In this document: positions 38,763 to 50,968 of the stretch, piece after piece
Layout: each line of letters begins with the position of its first letter
Numbering within the stretch: the first letter of the stretch is position 1
Assembly: GCA_025716855.1 (NCBI GenBank)
Contig: JAIXMQ010000099.1
Coordinates: 1-64,000, forward strand
Origin: Pilaira anomala
Taxonomy: Eukaryota > Mucoromycota > Mucoromycetes > Mucorales > Mucoraceae
DNA: 64,000 nucleotides
Direction: 5' to 3'
Notes under the pieces: generated by a model
The model's database searches: none
The model's input: the letters and a program-made list of their open reading frames with translations, nothing else
What the model was told of the DNA's origin: nothing
Made by a program: the position numbers and the translations under genes

Positions 38763-38798
<36 letters not shown>

Positions 38799-39160
38799 AA
38801 TTTTTATTCTATTGAAAATAAAACGTGATTTAATATCCATATAATCAAATTCTAGTAAATAATCTTACGAAGTTAATAGTTGTAGTACTGTCATTTCATG
38901 ATACCGCTACATTGTTGTTTCCTGATACCATCAACTTGTGCTTCTTGGTATCTTTCTTCGTTGTTCGTGCAAATACAGCTTTTAATTTAGCTCCTGTGGG
39001 CTACATAACACGAAAAGAAAGTGAAGTATAAATATCATAAGATACTTGCATGATCTTTGACATGCTGGAGTGTACTTTTTAGGCTCTCTATCCAGTACAG
39101 ATCATTACGGTAATCAGTTATGATTCGGATAGAATCCCAATTATTCGCTGAAGAAGGTTC
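37663..39160 (-). pseudogene. Decayed member of a Mucorales-type expanded family
   Basis: A chain of minus-strand exon-like blocks with GT/AG borders: NWDSIRIITDYRNDLYWIESL (about 39150-39065), TGAKLKAVFARTTKK (about 39000-38870), a poly-Ser/basic block (38820-38665), KIIWKDWVMFLKDE (38610-38545), QLYNQHLEAHKEAYYPLPPEYLGYASSV (38410-38325), NSKENFKSAFKKTP to LEDIFRS (38260-38170) and a last block with YDIYTTHKDLEDYENTFNDML, FGPGEVD, ALYGIDKLEALLPETS and FDHHKGLFGA (38110-37663). I recall this arrangement from large uncharacterised Mucorales families. An in-frame stop at 38896-38898 and a C-terminus that breaks off after the FDHHKGLFGA block suggest a dead or truncated copy. Confidence 0.5.
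38770..38798. repeat. (CTA)n trinucleotide repeat
   Basis: Nine or ten CTA units, read on the minus strand as AGT (poly-Ser) inside the decayed gene. Confidence 0.85.
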
Positions 39161-40220
39161 TTGATCCTTCTTGAGTCATAGGAAGCTTGCAATTAATTCT
39201 TAGGGCATTCTAATTGGCACCACACACAAAAAGAGGGCTTTGGAGATTGTTATTAGTCTTGACAATTAAAAGTATTAGTAAATATATATATATATACTGC
39301 CAAAGAACGAACGAACTGTTTGTAGGAGGTTATTTAGGACCCCTGGATAAGGACCAGCCAGAAAAAAAAATGAAATTAATTCCGGGAGGAATTCATATTG
39401 AAAAAAAATGAAAGAAAAAGGAAGAACAAAAAAAAAACTGTTTATGTGGCGTGTGAAAAAATAAAGAACTCATAATGTAACAATTACATGATGCGAACTC
39501 CCACTTTTGATCAGTGATTAACTTATTACTGAAAACTAAAAAAATAAAAGCTACATAGCGCGTAAGATTTACAGAAAAAAAAAACGAATTGAAAAGATAT
39601 ACCATTTTATATAAAATATGAAATACGATAAACGTAATTTAAATGAAAAAAAATCCGATGCTGATGCTCTTAGACTAATCACCCATCTTTTTTCTACATC
39701 TATACCTTAAGCTTTTGTTTTATATACTTGTATACCTTTTATGTTATCTCTCTTTTTTTTAAAAAATTGCAGAAAATGGTCATTCATCCAATCATACCAG
39801 CCTATATTGGGTTTTTTACATAAACCTCGCCGGGTGTAACCGTAATCCCTGTATAAAGCGAAAAAATTATAAAATACCTAAATATAGTACATAAAAAAAT
39901 AAAAATGGTACCAGGTCAATTTGATCTCAATTTCGATTCTTTAATAGTTTTAGCTTCAGAAACGTCATGATTATAGTTCATGCTCAAAGCTTATCAGTAG
40001 TCATACTCCCTTTTTTCCTCTTTCTTTAACACGGTCCGGCTAATCCCATTCGGATAATCCATTTATTTTTGACAGTTATGAGACCATTCATGTTACTTTT
40101 GAAAAAAAAGGGGTTTATTTTTAGATATATGATTTTTTTTTATGAGTATAAAAATGAATGATTCTCTTTTCTTTATATCTCTCATCTTCCAAAATCCTTT
40201 TTTTTTTTCAAAAAAAAAAA
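39161..40220. other. Intergenic region upstream of chitin deacetylase
   Basis: No supported gene. A short plus-strand frame near 39300-39408 (ELFVGGYLGPLDKDQ) reads like protein but has no identifiable start context or family. A CT-rich segment and an A/T tract lie just before the start at 40221. Confidence 0.4.
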
Positions 40221-41475
40221 ATGCAACTTTCTTTGATTGGGTCCATCATTCTTCTTACTACTGGACAGTATGTGTTAGCTGCTCCTACAGGCACATTGAA
40301 TGATACAACACCTACAACTACTTTAGATGGTTTCGCACCTCAATTCTCTCCAGTTTTTCCAAACATGACCGTGTCTTCTGAAGCTCAACCTTTCTATAAT
40401 GGAGGCGAATTAGATACCAACAGTACACTTTCTAACGAGACGCTCAATTTAGATAACTATCCGGGTGTATGGGAAAGACCTGATGTAAATCACCCTGAGG
40501 TACAAGCTATGATCAAACAAATTAATTGGGATATTGTCCCCAATTTTGCTCCTCATAAGGTGAAGGATTATGATCTTGTACAAGATGATTATGATTATGA
40601 AAAGGACGAAAGTTGTTGGTGGACTTCTACTCAATGTGTCAAGCCCAAGATTAGTCATGTACCTGAAGATCTCTATACGTGTCCTACCAAGGGAGAATGG
40701 GGTCTTACGTTTGATGATGGGCCATTTAACTATTCTGAAGATGAAGAGGCTGATCAAGAGAATCCATATGCTGAACCTGAACTTTATAATTTCTTGGCAA
40801 AAGAAAATGTTACTAGTACTCTCTTTGTAAGTTGATGATATAAAAAAGAATGTTTTTTTTATAAATATTAATTTTTTTTTTATGTAGTATATTGGTGGTA
40901 ATGTCTTGACTTATCCTGCAGCTGCTAGACGTGCTCTTTACAATGGACATACACTTTGCTCTCATACATGGTCTCATCAAGTCATGACAAGTCAAACAAA
41001 CGAAGAAGCAGTGGCTGAACTCTACTGGAGTCTTAAAGTCATTAAGGAAGCTACAGGCGTCACACCTAAATGCTGGAGACCACCTCAAGGAGACGTAGAT
41101 GACCGTATTCGTTCTATTGCATGGCAAATGGGCTTACGTACTGTTATTTGGGATAGAGATACAGAAGATTGGGCTATGCCTGCTCCCGGTGGTGGAGATT
41201 TCCCTCCTGAGAAAGTAGACGCTTTATTTGAACAATGGATTGAAGAAGAAAAAGCAAACAAGACAGATACAGGTATCATGGTGCTTGAACACGAATTGAA
41301 TCATGCTACAGTTGGTATGGCAGAAAAATGGATTCCTGAAGTTAAGAAAACTTTTAACGTTGTCAATGCTATGAGCTGTAACGATGTTGATCAACCCTAT
41401 TGGGAAACTGATTTCAGATATCCTTCTATTCATAATGTGGCTGAAGAAACAAATAATACCGCTACAACTGTTTAA
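40221..41475 (+). CDS. Chitin deacetylase (CE4 polysaccharide deacetylase), secreted
   Basis: Two exons (40221-40826 and 40888-41475), 397 aa. A signal peptide occupies about residues 1-21 (LSLIGSIILLTTGQYVLAAP). A Thr/Asn-rich glycosylatable stretch follows. The NodB domain shows motif 1 TFDDGP at 163-168, motif 2 HTWSH at about 228-232 (metal-binding His pair), motif 3 RPPQGDVDDR, and WDRDTEDW and LEHELNH near the C-terminus. The catalytic Asp and metal ligands are present. It converts cell-wall chitin to chitosan, a major wall polymer in Mucoromycota. There is no hydrophobic C-terminal tail, so no GPI anchor is evident. I chose the ATG at 40221 because it starts directly with the signal peptide; an in-frame ATG at 40158 would add 21 residues without gain. 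Confidence 0.95.
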
Positions 41476-41673
41476 TTTGTTTATTTCTTTTATTTTCTGT
41501 ACCAAATCCAATCCCCTCTTTTTTTTTAAGACATAAAAAAAAAAACCTATCATGTAATATCATTTTTGAATAAAAAACAATTTCTTTCCGCATATATATA
41601 TATAAAAAAAAAACTAGTGTATATATTTTATTTTATAGATATTTACATTTTTATTTTCGATTATATATACTTT

Positions 41674-44205
41674 TTAAACATCAAAATGAACCCAATCATC
41701 CATAATGCTATAAGCTTCTATTTCTTCAGTATCACCTGTATTTCCTATGGATACACTAGAAGACGATCTTTGTCTTCCGGACGGACTACTACCACTACTA
41801 CTTGTAGACAAAGAAGTTGAAGACTTTTGTTTAGGAGGCTGTAAAGTAGTAGGCACTTCCTTTGCCAACTTTTGACCATCAGCAAACAAGTTTTCAAATA
41901 ACTCTCTTCCAAGACTCTTTTGACGATCAGTAGCGGATTTAACGACCTTGAAACTATTAGTAAACCCGTGATCAAATAACATCTCTAATGACTCATTGGT
42001 TAGTATGACCATACGAAACGAAGGTAACGTGATATCCACAATGTCAGCTAATAGAGAATCATCTAATTGTCTGATACGTCGATGGAAAGATTGTCCATCA
42101 GCGGTCATGGTCAAGTCAGCTAATCGATGTGTCAAAGTGGTTTCGTCAGGTTGGCCTCCTTTTGCAATATCGGATTGTTCACAGCTGTGAACGACAAGGC
42201 TTGTGACGGCGTCCCAGGCAATATCTTTGTCTTTGAGTATACTTAAAAGCCAATAGAGTTCTTTACTCATGTTAATGATATCACGACTTGTTAGAACATG
42301 ATCATTATCTTCATCATAGAGTTTAAAGAACCAGTCCATATGTGACATAAGATCCTATAAAAAAAATTTTTTTTGAATATGAATAATTAGAGAAGAGATA
42401 AAATATATCAACAACAAAACTTACACCATGTAAAATTTCATTCATACCAAGGATAGCACTTTGAAAATCAATTAAATGATCAGGAGCGTCACCTACAAAC
42501 AAACGATAGATACGATCTATAAAACTATTACAAATATCTCTTGCAGTAGAATCATCTAAATTATCATTTGGGGGCTTTGGTTTTGCCCAAGAAGCCATGG
42601 AAGCCAGCATACTTTGAAAGGTCTCTCGATTCATTTTTGATTCTGGTTTACCACCTACTTCGTGATTGGCATAATAAAGAGCAGCAAAGAACTTATCGTA
42701 GAGGATTCCGATTTCTTCTTTATCGAAAGTAGCCATATCTTTTAAATTACGAATGACGGTACGTTTTGTGTAGGATTCGATGCCTGCACCGACTTTGAGT
42801 TGGTTTTGACTACGAAGTTTGATGATCATTTCTTCGGTGACGAGTGAAAATTCTCGGTACTAATGAAAAAAAAGTAGGTGATGAGTATGTGTATATATTT
42901 TTTTGTATACGCTTCTATTTACTGCAATTAACATGACTTGATTAAATTTCTAGATATATTAAAAAGAGTATTTTAGCTACATTTTTTTTTTTTTTTTTTT
43001 TTTTTTTTTCAAACAAAGATTACTTACAGTTGATTTAATATACCCGTTTCCTTGTTCATTTTCTTCTCGTTTACCCATACATTGAAAGAAATCTTTTAAA
43101 ACATCTAAGAAGGCACCATCATCATGTGTTTCTAAAAGTTCTTCACCATTAATTTTTAAAATAGCCAAACTATAAAGATATTTTAGCCAACAAGTAATAT
43201 TTTTTTTTTTTTTACAAAAATCAATTTTTTTTTTACCCTATTTGAAATAAAATTCTAGGACCTTCCATAAACAACATATCCAAGACACGTACAGCAAATT
43301 CAAGAGGCATAGAATTGATAAATAAACTTAGGAACCATGGAAGACAAGCAATGGATAATTCGACATTCGTCTTTTTAAAGTGGTTCCATAAGATTGGCAT
43401 TGTCTTTTCAACGAGTTGTTCAAAAGTGATTTGATCAAGTAAAGCACCGTACATGTTTGTACTATAGTATCCAGGACACATACGGTCTACCAAGATATGA
43501 AGGATCCAGAACGCTTGTTCTTCCGTTGTGTAAATTAAAAGTGCAGAGACAACGATGTTCATGGCTTGACAGTACCCGAGTTCTGGGTTTCTCCATGCAT
43601 ACGCTGTCAAAACTCTACGTAACCTTTCAATGCCTTCAGGATTTTGATATCCGGGGTATTCTGGTAAAGATCTATATATAAAAGCGGATGAATACGATTT
43701 GCATATAAAAGAAAGAAGAAAAAAAAAATTTTTTTTTTTTTTACCTATTTAAATCTTTTTCGATTTCTTCAGTTGAAGTGGAATGATGATCTTTATACTT
43801 TTCAAGAATTTCATGATACAGACCCGGATGAGCAAATCGTAAATACATGGCACCCGAAGCAAGTTCCCAGATTTCACCGCGTAAAGAATTAGGTAGACCT
43901 ACACGTACCAATTTTCCAAAAGAAGGGACTTTGACCATGGTCAAGTTTCTACCGTTTTCTTGGAAATAAATCTTCCATAGCTTAGTCTTGGTCTTGTCCT
44001 TGGATCGTTTTGAGTTCTCTGGGTAGCCAAAGGTAGATCCTAAACCGGTGATTTGGTCTGTATCGATTAAATGCTCTGATTTATGAAACATCCTTTCGGA
44101 TTCACAGGTGGCTAAAAAGGGTCGCACTTTTTTAAAGTTTGGGATTTGTTTTAATAGTAAGTTCTTTAGTGTCTCGCAAAATTCATCCGCTTCTATTTTT
44201 TCAGC

Positions 44206-44269
<64 letters not shown>

Positions 44270-45885
44270 TCAATATTTACATTCAAAAAAAAAAAAAAAA
44301 AAAAAAAATTGGCTTACATGCAACATAAATTCGTGATCTGTTTTATGACAAGTAGTAATTGAAACACCCGAGGTATAAGCGCCCGCATTCAATCGTTCTA
44401 CACGTTTAATGGTATATAAAGGAAATACAGCTTTACAGACAGGTAAATGTTGTTGAGGAGCAGGTAATCTCTCTTGAGACTCGAACGTTAAAAAAGTTTG
44501 AGAGAGGTAAATATTACCTTCCAAGGTAAAATTTCCGGTAGGTACTTGAGGATAAAAGACTGGATCACGGTCATCGGCATTACTCTTTGTATAGGTTGCA
44601 CTCATGCCACTTAATAAATGTTCTGTGGTGGGTAATCTAAATCGAGTATGGAAGGCTTGATCTCGTTTTTGAGCTGCTAGATCGTGCTTTAATGGGCTGA
44701 TCAGTTGAGTCGAACGTCCTTCGGTGAGTCGAGATAGCTCTTGTAATGAGCGTTTATGGGTGATTTCGGATGCAGTGAATTCGGGGTTGTTGGATTGGCC
44801 TGGTGCGTCGCCTCCGGCGTTATTTAGCCAGCGTTGCATAGCTTGACCTGTCAGTTGGACAAGTAAATCGTATACTTCGTCTCTTTTAAACATATTTGAA
44901 AGGTGATACTAAAATAACATAATTCAATATATAAACTATAGGTAGGACACACCTCTATATATATATATATATACCTCTTCCTTGTCTTTGGTGATGATCC
45001 TTAAACTGTCATCGAAAATACCCTTTGATCTTTCCTTTTTTAATTCTTGAATATCCTTTAATTCAATCAAGACCTTTGTTTCTGTTCCTAACAGGAAAGA
45101 ATGAAATCCTATATAATTCTCACTTAAATATAACCATCCTTGTCTACCATTATATGCACATGAATAATCTATAAGATATTTTAGTGCACAAATATAAAAA
45201 AAAAAAAAAAAAAAAAAAAAACTATATGTTTGAACACTTACAGGATACAAATCTTTCTGAATGAGGTATATCAAAAATCTGTCTAAAAGTTCTAGAAGCA
45301 TGTCTTACGTTTTCATCTGAAGAAAGTTCATCCGAATTAAACTCGATAGTAGTAACGATCATTTGAATCTTTTCAGAAACCCATTTCTCTTTCTCGAAAG
45401 GGTGATCGATCGTTTCTAATTCAGGCATGATGTTTTTCTCGATCCAAAACCAGGCAGCGTTAATTGCTTTCTCGGATTCGGCTACAGCGATTTGAAGACA
45501 CATGGTATTTACCTCTCTTTGGAATAAGATACGATAGGGAGGTAACTTTGTATCAAATCTAAAAAAAAAATTCATGTGTCAAAATAGATATATATATATA
45601 TATATAGGGCAATTCAATTATGACTTACACGCTTGCAATAGTGCTTAGTAAGTTTCGAAATAATGGGTTTCCCGGTGCAGAGGATTTTTGTAAGAGAAAG
45701 TTATCCTTTTGTAAAATTGTAGTCCAAAATGGGTTCAGTGTTGTATCAGTGGGTGAGGGTAAAGTAAAAACCTATTGCAACATATGAGTTTGTTACTCTC
45801 TCTCTCTCTCTCTCTCTCTCTAAGAGTGTCAATAGTTTCTTACATTCTGTGGCACACCTGCTGTAGATGCATGGAATTCAGCCAT
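41674..45885 (-). CDS. TBC-domain Rab GTPase-activating protein with two GRAM domains (GYP2/TBC1D8-9 type)
   Basis: Ten exons (45844-45885, 45629-45771, 45242-45558, 44975-45168, 44318-44908, 43745-44205, 43237-43671, 43028-43169, 42425-42859, 41674-42354) encode 1146 aa. The first GRAM domain is near residues 150-230 ([18 protein letters not shown]). The second is near 320-430 ([14 protein letters not shown]). The TBC domain runs about 510-760: [18 protein letters not shown], the arginine-finger motif EIEKDLNR at about 577-584, and the glutamine finger GYCQAMN. An EF-hand-like loop ([14 protein letters not shown]) follows TBC, and a Ser-rich tail ends the protein. This is the domain order of yeast Gyp2/Mdr1 and animal TBC1D8/9. 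Both catalytic fingers are intact. Introns hold extreme A/T tracts. Confidence 0.93.
44208..44267. repeat. 60-nt poly(A) tract in an intron
   Basis: Sixty consecutive A's on the plus strand (U's in the minus-strand transcript) immediately before an acceptor of the TBC gene, followed by a second run at 44287-44308. It would act as an extreme polypyrimidine tract. Confidence 0.9.
45796..45822. repeat. (CT)n microsatellite in an intron
   Basis: About 13 CT units within the first intron of the TBC gene. Confidence 0.9.
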
Positions 45886-47450
45886 TGTGTTAAAACGTGA
45901 TGAGTTAAAAAGAAGTTAAAAAAAAAGTTAAAGGAGGAGGAGGAGGAGAAAAGGGAAAAATTCGGGTTATGAATAAGCGAGGAAAAACAACTTGATTAAT
46001 CCAATCAAAACGTGTATTTTTATGTTTCAACAAGGCGTCTTTAAAAAAAAAAAAAAAAAAAAAAACTGCTCTCATCTTGAGTGTAACCATGCAATTTTGT
46101 GATAATGCGTATCACTATAAGAAAGGCAAATCGTATTATGATGCTTCCTAATTTTTGTGTAAATTGGTCGATATTGATCATTTTACTTGCCTTCTCATGC
46201 ATTTTTATTACGGAATTTATTTAGCTTAAAATTTTCTGCTGGCTTTCTCCCTTATTATTTATCAGTTAAAAAAATAAAGTTAAGTTAAACAACAGGTGAT
46301 GATACTGATTTTTTTGAGTCATTTAATATCTCAAGTTTTTTTCTTTTCTTTTCTTTTCTTTTTGATTCAGGGACGGTATATCTTAGTTGTATAGGCTGGT
46401 TCCATACACTTGATTGATAAATGATTCATTCACTTTAAGTGAAAAAAAATACTTGATGATAAAATAGAGAAAACCCTCGGAGGTTTGATTACCTTTTATA
46501 GGACCGTTATCTTGCCCAAAATATGATGTATAGACATCTATTCGTTTAGCTCGTAAAAATGGTAGTCGTACCTGGTATCAATGTCCAGTAGTTGTCTCAC
46601 TAAAAAAGAAGTATTATAAGAAGAGCTAACCAATAGAGGAACAAGAAGAGGAGGCCACTGGTGAAGAAAATACAAAAAAAAAAAAATACGCGTCCGTGAA
46701 AACAATATACTATTCTAACTTGTGATGCGAAAACTTTCTCTCTACATCATTAATAAAAGTGAGTAGTTTAATCTCTTTCAAAAAGTTTAATATCTAATAC
46801 GAACTAGTCTTGAACACAAAAAAAAGTCTGAAACTAGCCTAGAAAAGAAATATATGAAATACAACGCGGGTACTAATATCTGCATTACTCCCAATTTGGT
46901 AGAACATAATAGCAGTAATAAGAAGAAACATTTACCGGTTTCAGGATAATATTTCAAACAAATATTCTATATTATTTTTAATTTTAATCCATCGTTATTG
47001 TATATATTTATAAACAGTGACAGAAAAAGCCTTGAGAGAAATATAGAAGGAAAAATAAAGGAACCAGGTGATGAGCGAAAGTGTGTGTGGTCATGGCTTT
47101 TTCTTTGTTTTTGACAAAGACAGTAATGTTTCTGTTTTCTTCTACATGTTTCTTGTTTGTTATAATGTTTCTTTTAGTTCTACAGAAAAAAATAAGCATG
47201 AGCAAAAAAAAAAGAAGAGTCATACTTTTGTATCTTTAAATATTCAATACCATATACATATATTATACTTTATTTTTCTTACTACTATTAGATGCTGTAT
47301 ATACTTAGATTTAGCGCATAGAAATATACGTTAAAATTTATTAATAAACTGATCATATGTTTACCATTTACATTGAATATATCTTTTTTAGAATAAACAT
47401 TATCATGCACTCTGCGCATAATGTTTATTTTAAATGAGAATAACTAATTG

Positions 47451-47481
<31 letters not shown>

Positions 47482-47977
47482 ATATTCACTTATTAAGTTT
47501 AAATCACTATGAAGATAAAGAAGAAAAAAAAAAAGCTCATGTCTGATAGATGACATGCACATGAGAAATTAACATAAAAATGGTAACAAATTGATACTCA
47601 ACAGAACATGAGCACAAATCTAAATTCGATAGGGTGACTGAATTTATATTTATAGGGAAAAATAAAACGAAAGCGGCTCTCTCTCTCTTCTTTTAATGAT
47701 CAAAATGAATTTAAAAATTACCAACTGTCAATTATTGTTATGTAACTGACAAGGAGTTATGTAAAAAGTTAGATCGGATGTAATATGACGTATCAAATAA
47801 AAATGAGGTACAAATAATGCGTGATAAAAAATAAAAAAAGTCTATTTGTTGTTTACAGTTCAGATATTAGAGTAGCACACAAATTTAAAACATTATTTCC
47901 CTTATCTTTTTTCCTTTTTTTTTTTTTTTTTTTTTCCTTCTTCTTTTTTAACTTTTTTTAAATAAATAAATAAATAA
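45886..47977. other. Intergenic region, no gene seen
   Basis: About 2.1 kb between divergent genes. It has AGG/GGA purine tracts next to the TBC start, a (TA)n run at 47453-47475, a T tract at 47917-47936 and TAAA repeats just before 47978. The short ORFs at about 47008-47334 have no motif. Confidence 0.45.
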
Positions 47978-48808
47978 ATGGGACACCACCATAAAGCAGC
48001 TTCATGTTCTGCTATTCCTTCGTTTCAGTCATTTACGTCGGTTTCAACTAACGCAACACAAATAGACAGTCTAGGTTTATTTGACCAACAACAAGAATAT
48101 AATAAATCTCCAGAATCTAATGTAAATAGATCCCTTTCACCTTCATTAACTAAAAGTTACAGTCAACAGTCTATTTCTTCTCAACAGCAACCGTTTCCTT
48201 TACCTTCATTTTGTTTATATTCTAATAGAGCCCTTATAAACGAATATGCTCCAGAATCAGATATCATTCAATTTTTGGCTCCTGTTTCTACTGTATTAGA
48301 AGAACGACTACCTATGTTTGTAGGTGTATTACAGTCTTTATTCACTGTAGTGAATGATATGCCATTTACAAATGATCGTGATCACGATGAAGATAATACT
48401 GACGATGAAGAAGACGAAGAAGACGAAGAAGAAGATGATGAAGACCAAGACGACGATGAACTTTCAAATAAAAATGCACCATTTACAATTATTGGATTAG
48501 AGACAATGAAATTAGTGATTTGGAATTTTATGTATGATAATATTGTAGAAAAAGATATATATGAAAAAGATTTATGCTTGGTTATCATGGTATCGGCTCA
48601 AATGACAGATGAGGTTATACTAGAAAATATGAATTTGCTTGGAAAATCTATAACATCACTTTCCCCTGTTGTAAGTATTTTCTTCTTTCGGCTTTTTTTT
48701 TTTTATGTATATTTTATTCATCTTTTCCTTCTAACTTTTTAGATTACTGCAAAAGAAATAGGAGAACAACTAATTCCTTTAGTAGAATATTGGTTCCATA
48801 TGCAATAA
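47978..48808 (+). CDS. Hypothetical protein with acidic run and helical C-terminus
   Basis: Two exons (47978-48670, 48743-48808), 252 aa. The N-terminus is Ser/Gln-rich. A compact stretch follows (residues ~90-125: IIQFLAPVSTVLEERLPMFVGVLQSLF). Residues ~132-160 are an almost unbroken Asp/Glu run encoded by a GAA/GAC/GAT repeat. The C-terminus (FTIIGLETMKLVIWNFM, DLCLVIMVSAQMTDEVI, EIGEQLIPLVEYWFHMQ) looks helical. Only the spliced form ends in the short helix; the unspliced frame would run into a T-rich tail. No family recognised. The acidic run suggests a nuclear or chromatin/ribosome-related binder, but this is speculation. T and CT tracts precede the start. Confidence 0.65.
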
Positions 48809-49048
48809 GGATCAAAGAACGAAAAAAAAAAAAAAAAAAAAAAAAAAACGGAGTTTCTATTAGATAAAACTTATTTATACCTCACTTTTTTTTCCACTTT
48901 TTTTTTTTTTTTTTTTTTTTTTCTCATTATCACTTGTACATACACACATATCATTAAAAAGAAGAAGAAAAAAAAACGGACTCTCTCTCTCTTTATATAT
49001 ATATATATACATTTATCTATTTTATTACATATTTTCCAGAAAAAAAAA

Positions 49049-49458
49049 ATGACTGCACAACAACCTTCTCCTACAGAATTATTTCATATTCCAGCTCATT
49101 CAAACGATCCTACCATGTTGCAATGGGCACATAACGAAATTCAAATAGAACCAAAGAAAAGAAGACGATCTCTAGACGATACAATTGAAAAGGAATTTAT
49201 ACCACTAAAAAAGTCACCACGTATCACTGACGAACAAAGTAAGTGTTGAACTATTTAGACTTTTTTGTATTCCACTCCTAATGTTTTTTTTTTATGCATT
49301 ATTTAGTAATAGAACAACTTGTTGAAAAACCAAATCAAAATGATATTCTATTAGCTTATAAAAGGATATGGAATCGTCTTGACTTGAATTCACCTGCGGA
49401 TGCGAAACTGGAGCCTTTTATTTGGCGCAAAATAAGAGATTTACAACAAAATAAATGA
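49049..49458 (+). CDS. Small hypothetical protein with basic NLS-like patch
   Basis: Two exons (49049-49238, 49307-49458), 113 aa, spliced at phase 1. It contains a nuclear-localisation-like KKRRRS near residues 37-42, a second basic patch (LKKSPR) and a C-terminal helical block AYKRIWNRLDLN and FIWRKIRDLQQNK. No family recognised. The region upstream has a T23 tract (48900-48922), a CT repeat and a TA repeat, matching the promoter style of other plus-strand genes here. Confidence 0.6.
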
Positions 49459-50155
49459 AATTTTTTATTAAAACTTTTTTTTTTTCCTTTTTGTTTGTGT
49501 ACGTAAACAATAAGGAGAGAATATAAATAGTTTTAAAAAAAAAAAAAAAAAAAAAAAGGGAATAAAACTATATCTAGACTCTCTCCTTTTGATCGACGCA
49601 ATGGTACTCTTTTTGGAAACGTAACGTTACCTTCTTTACACATGGTTTTTGTTTTTAACAAAACGTGTACATACACACATAGTCTTTTTTTTTTTTTTTT
49701 TTTTTTTTGTGTTATGGTTTTATAAATAAGAATATCAATTAAGCTTCGTAACCACTTGACTATACAAATCTATGATCAATACATATGTTTCTCACGAGAG
49801 ATTACGCATGACAGCTTCTAATAAGAAGGTGTATTTCTAGAAAGGTAAATGTAGTAGAAGATACAACATTGTTTGAGAAAATTATAAAATACTTTGAATG
49901 CGACATATTTAAGCTTGTTTATGTATATACTGAGTTCGCATAGTGCTTTTATAAAATAATTCACGGTACTTTATGTAATCGTGTATTATACTAGATGTTA
50001 AACTATCTTCTTTGCCCAGTGAAAGTGTTGTAACTTCCAATTCTACAAAGTCTATTATAAAGCGGTTTAAATCATGTGTTTATCACGTGAACATCACGTG
50101 ATTATTGAATATTTTAAATAATTTATAATACCCATAATTTTCAGGATCTTTCGCC
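49459..50155. other. Intergenic region upstream of tRNA
   Basis: AT-rich spacer with an A22 run at 49533-49556 and a T22 run at 49686-49708. The palindromic CACGTG-containing stretch at 50085-50101 (ATCACGTGAACATCACGTGAT) is a perfect repeat of a TCACGTGA-like site and could bind a bHLH factor. No gene seen. Confidence 0.4.
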
Positions 50156-50228
50156 GCGGATGTAGCGTAATGGATAACGTGTCGGTCTCCTAAACCGAAG
50201 ATTGCGGGTTCGAGTCCCGTCATTCGTG
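50156..50228 (+). tRNA. tRNA-Arg (anticodon CCT)
   Basis: 73 nt folding as a complete cloverleaf: acceptor stem GCGGATG with CATTCGT (two G-U pairs), D stem GCGT/ACGT, anticodon stem TCGGT/ACCGA around loop CTCCTAA (anticodon CCT, reading AGG), 5-nt variable loop, and T arm with GGTTCGAGTCC, also the B box. Discriminator G. No intron, and CCA is not encoded. A TTTT at about 50236-50239 is a suitable RNA polymerase III terminator. Confidence 0.95.
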
Positions 50229-50594
50229 CATTTATTCTTTTGCAATATCATCTCTTAAAAGAGATGTACCTTTTTCTTGTAAAACAAGTATTTTTTCTTT
50301 TTTTTTTTTTAAAAAAAAAAGGAACTTGTCATTTTTGCACGATTTGCTGAGTTTTACGAGAAAAAAAAATTTTTTTGCAGGAACAAAGATTTAACTAAAA
50401 TAGATTTTTCAAGTGTCTCACTGAAAAACATTTATTGTGAAGCTATACGTATTTCTACCAAAAACTTTATAGGTGGTATGTCTCGCTTTTATACTTTGTT
50501 ATTTTTACTATCTTTTAAAAAGTATTTTCAGCAAATAATTACATAAAAATCTATATTGTTGTAACATTGTAGAGTATATATATATATATATTTT
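50229..50594. other. Short intergenic spacer
   Basis: Holds the Pol III terminator just after the tRNA, several A/T runs and a TA repeat near 50578-50590. No gene seen. Confidence 0.4.
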
Positions 50595-50928
50595 TTATAT
50601 ACATAGGAATCGAGTTATACATAAGGAGGAATTGGTTATAGATTCTTCTTCACTTCTGATATCTATTAAAATTACTACTGCCTCTTCTAGCTTGATAGGT
50701 CTATCAAGCGTAGTACCACCCACACAGAAATAACGAGAGAGACATACGTTCCAATGCAAATAAGCCATATCCGTTTCTTGGTTAGTATCAAACATCTGAA
50801 AGGTCTTTAAGGACGCGCTAAGCGAACAAATCACAGGAAATAAAATATAAAAGTTATACGAGTATACGAGGAGAAAAAAAGAGATCTCCGTCAATCGAAT
50901 GATAATTAAAAAGGTTACAGGCGAGATA

Positions 50929-50968
<40 letters not shown>

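Noticed and set aside
39214..39411. 65-aa ORF with ELFVGGYLGPLDKDQ
   Set aside because: Reads like protein but has no recognisable family, no proper start context and no continuation; too weak to call.
40449..41553. Minus-strand ORFs over the chitin deacetylase
   Set aside because: Antisense shadows; the plus strand has all CE4 motifs and a signal peptide.
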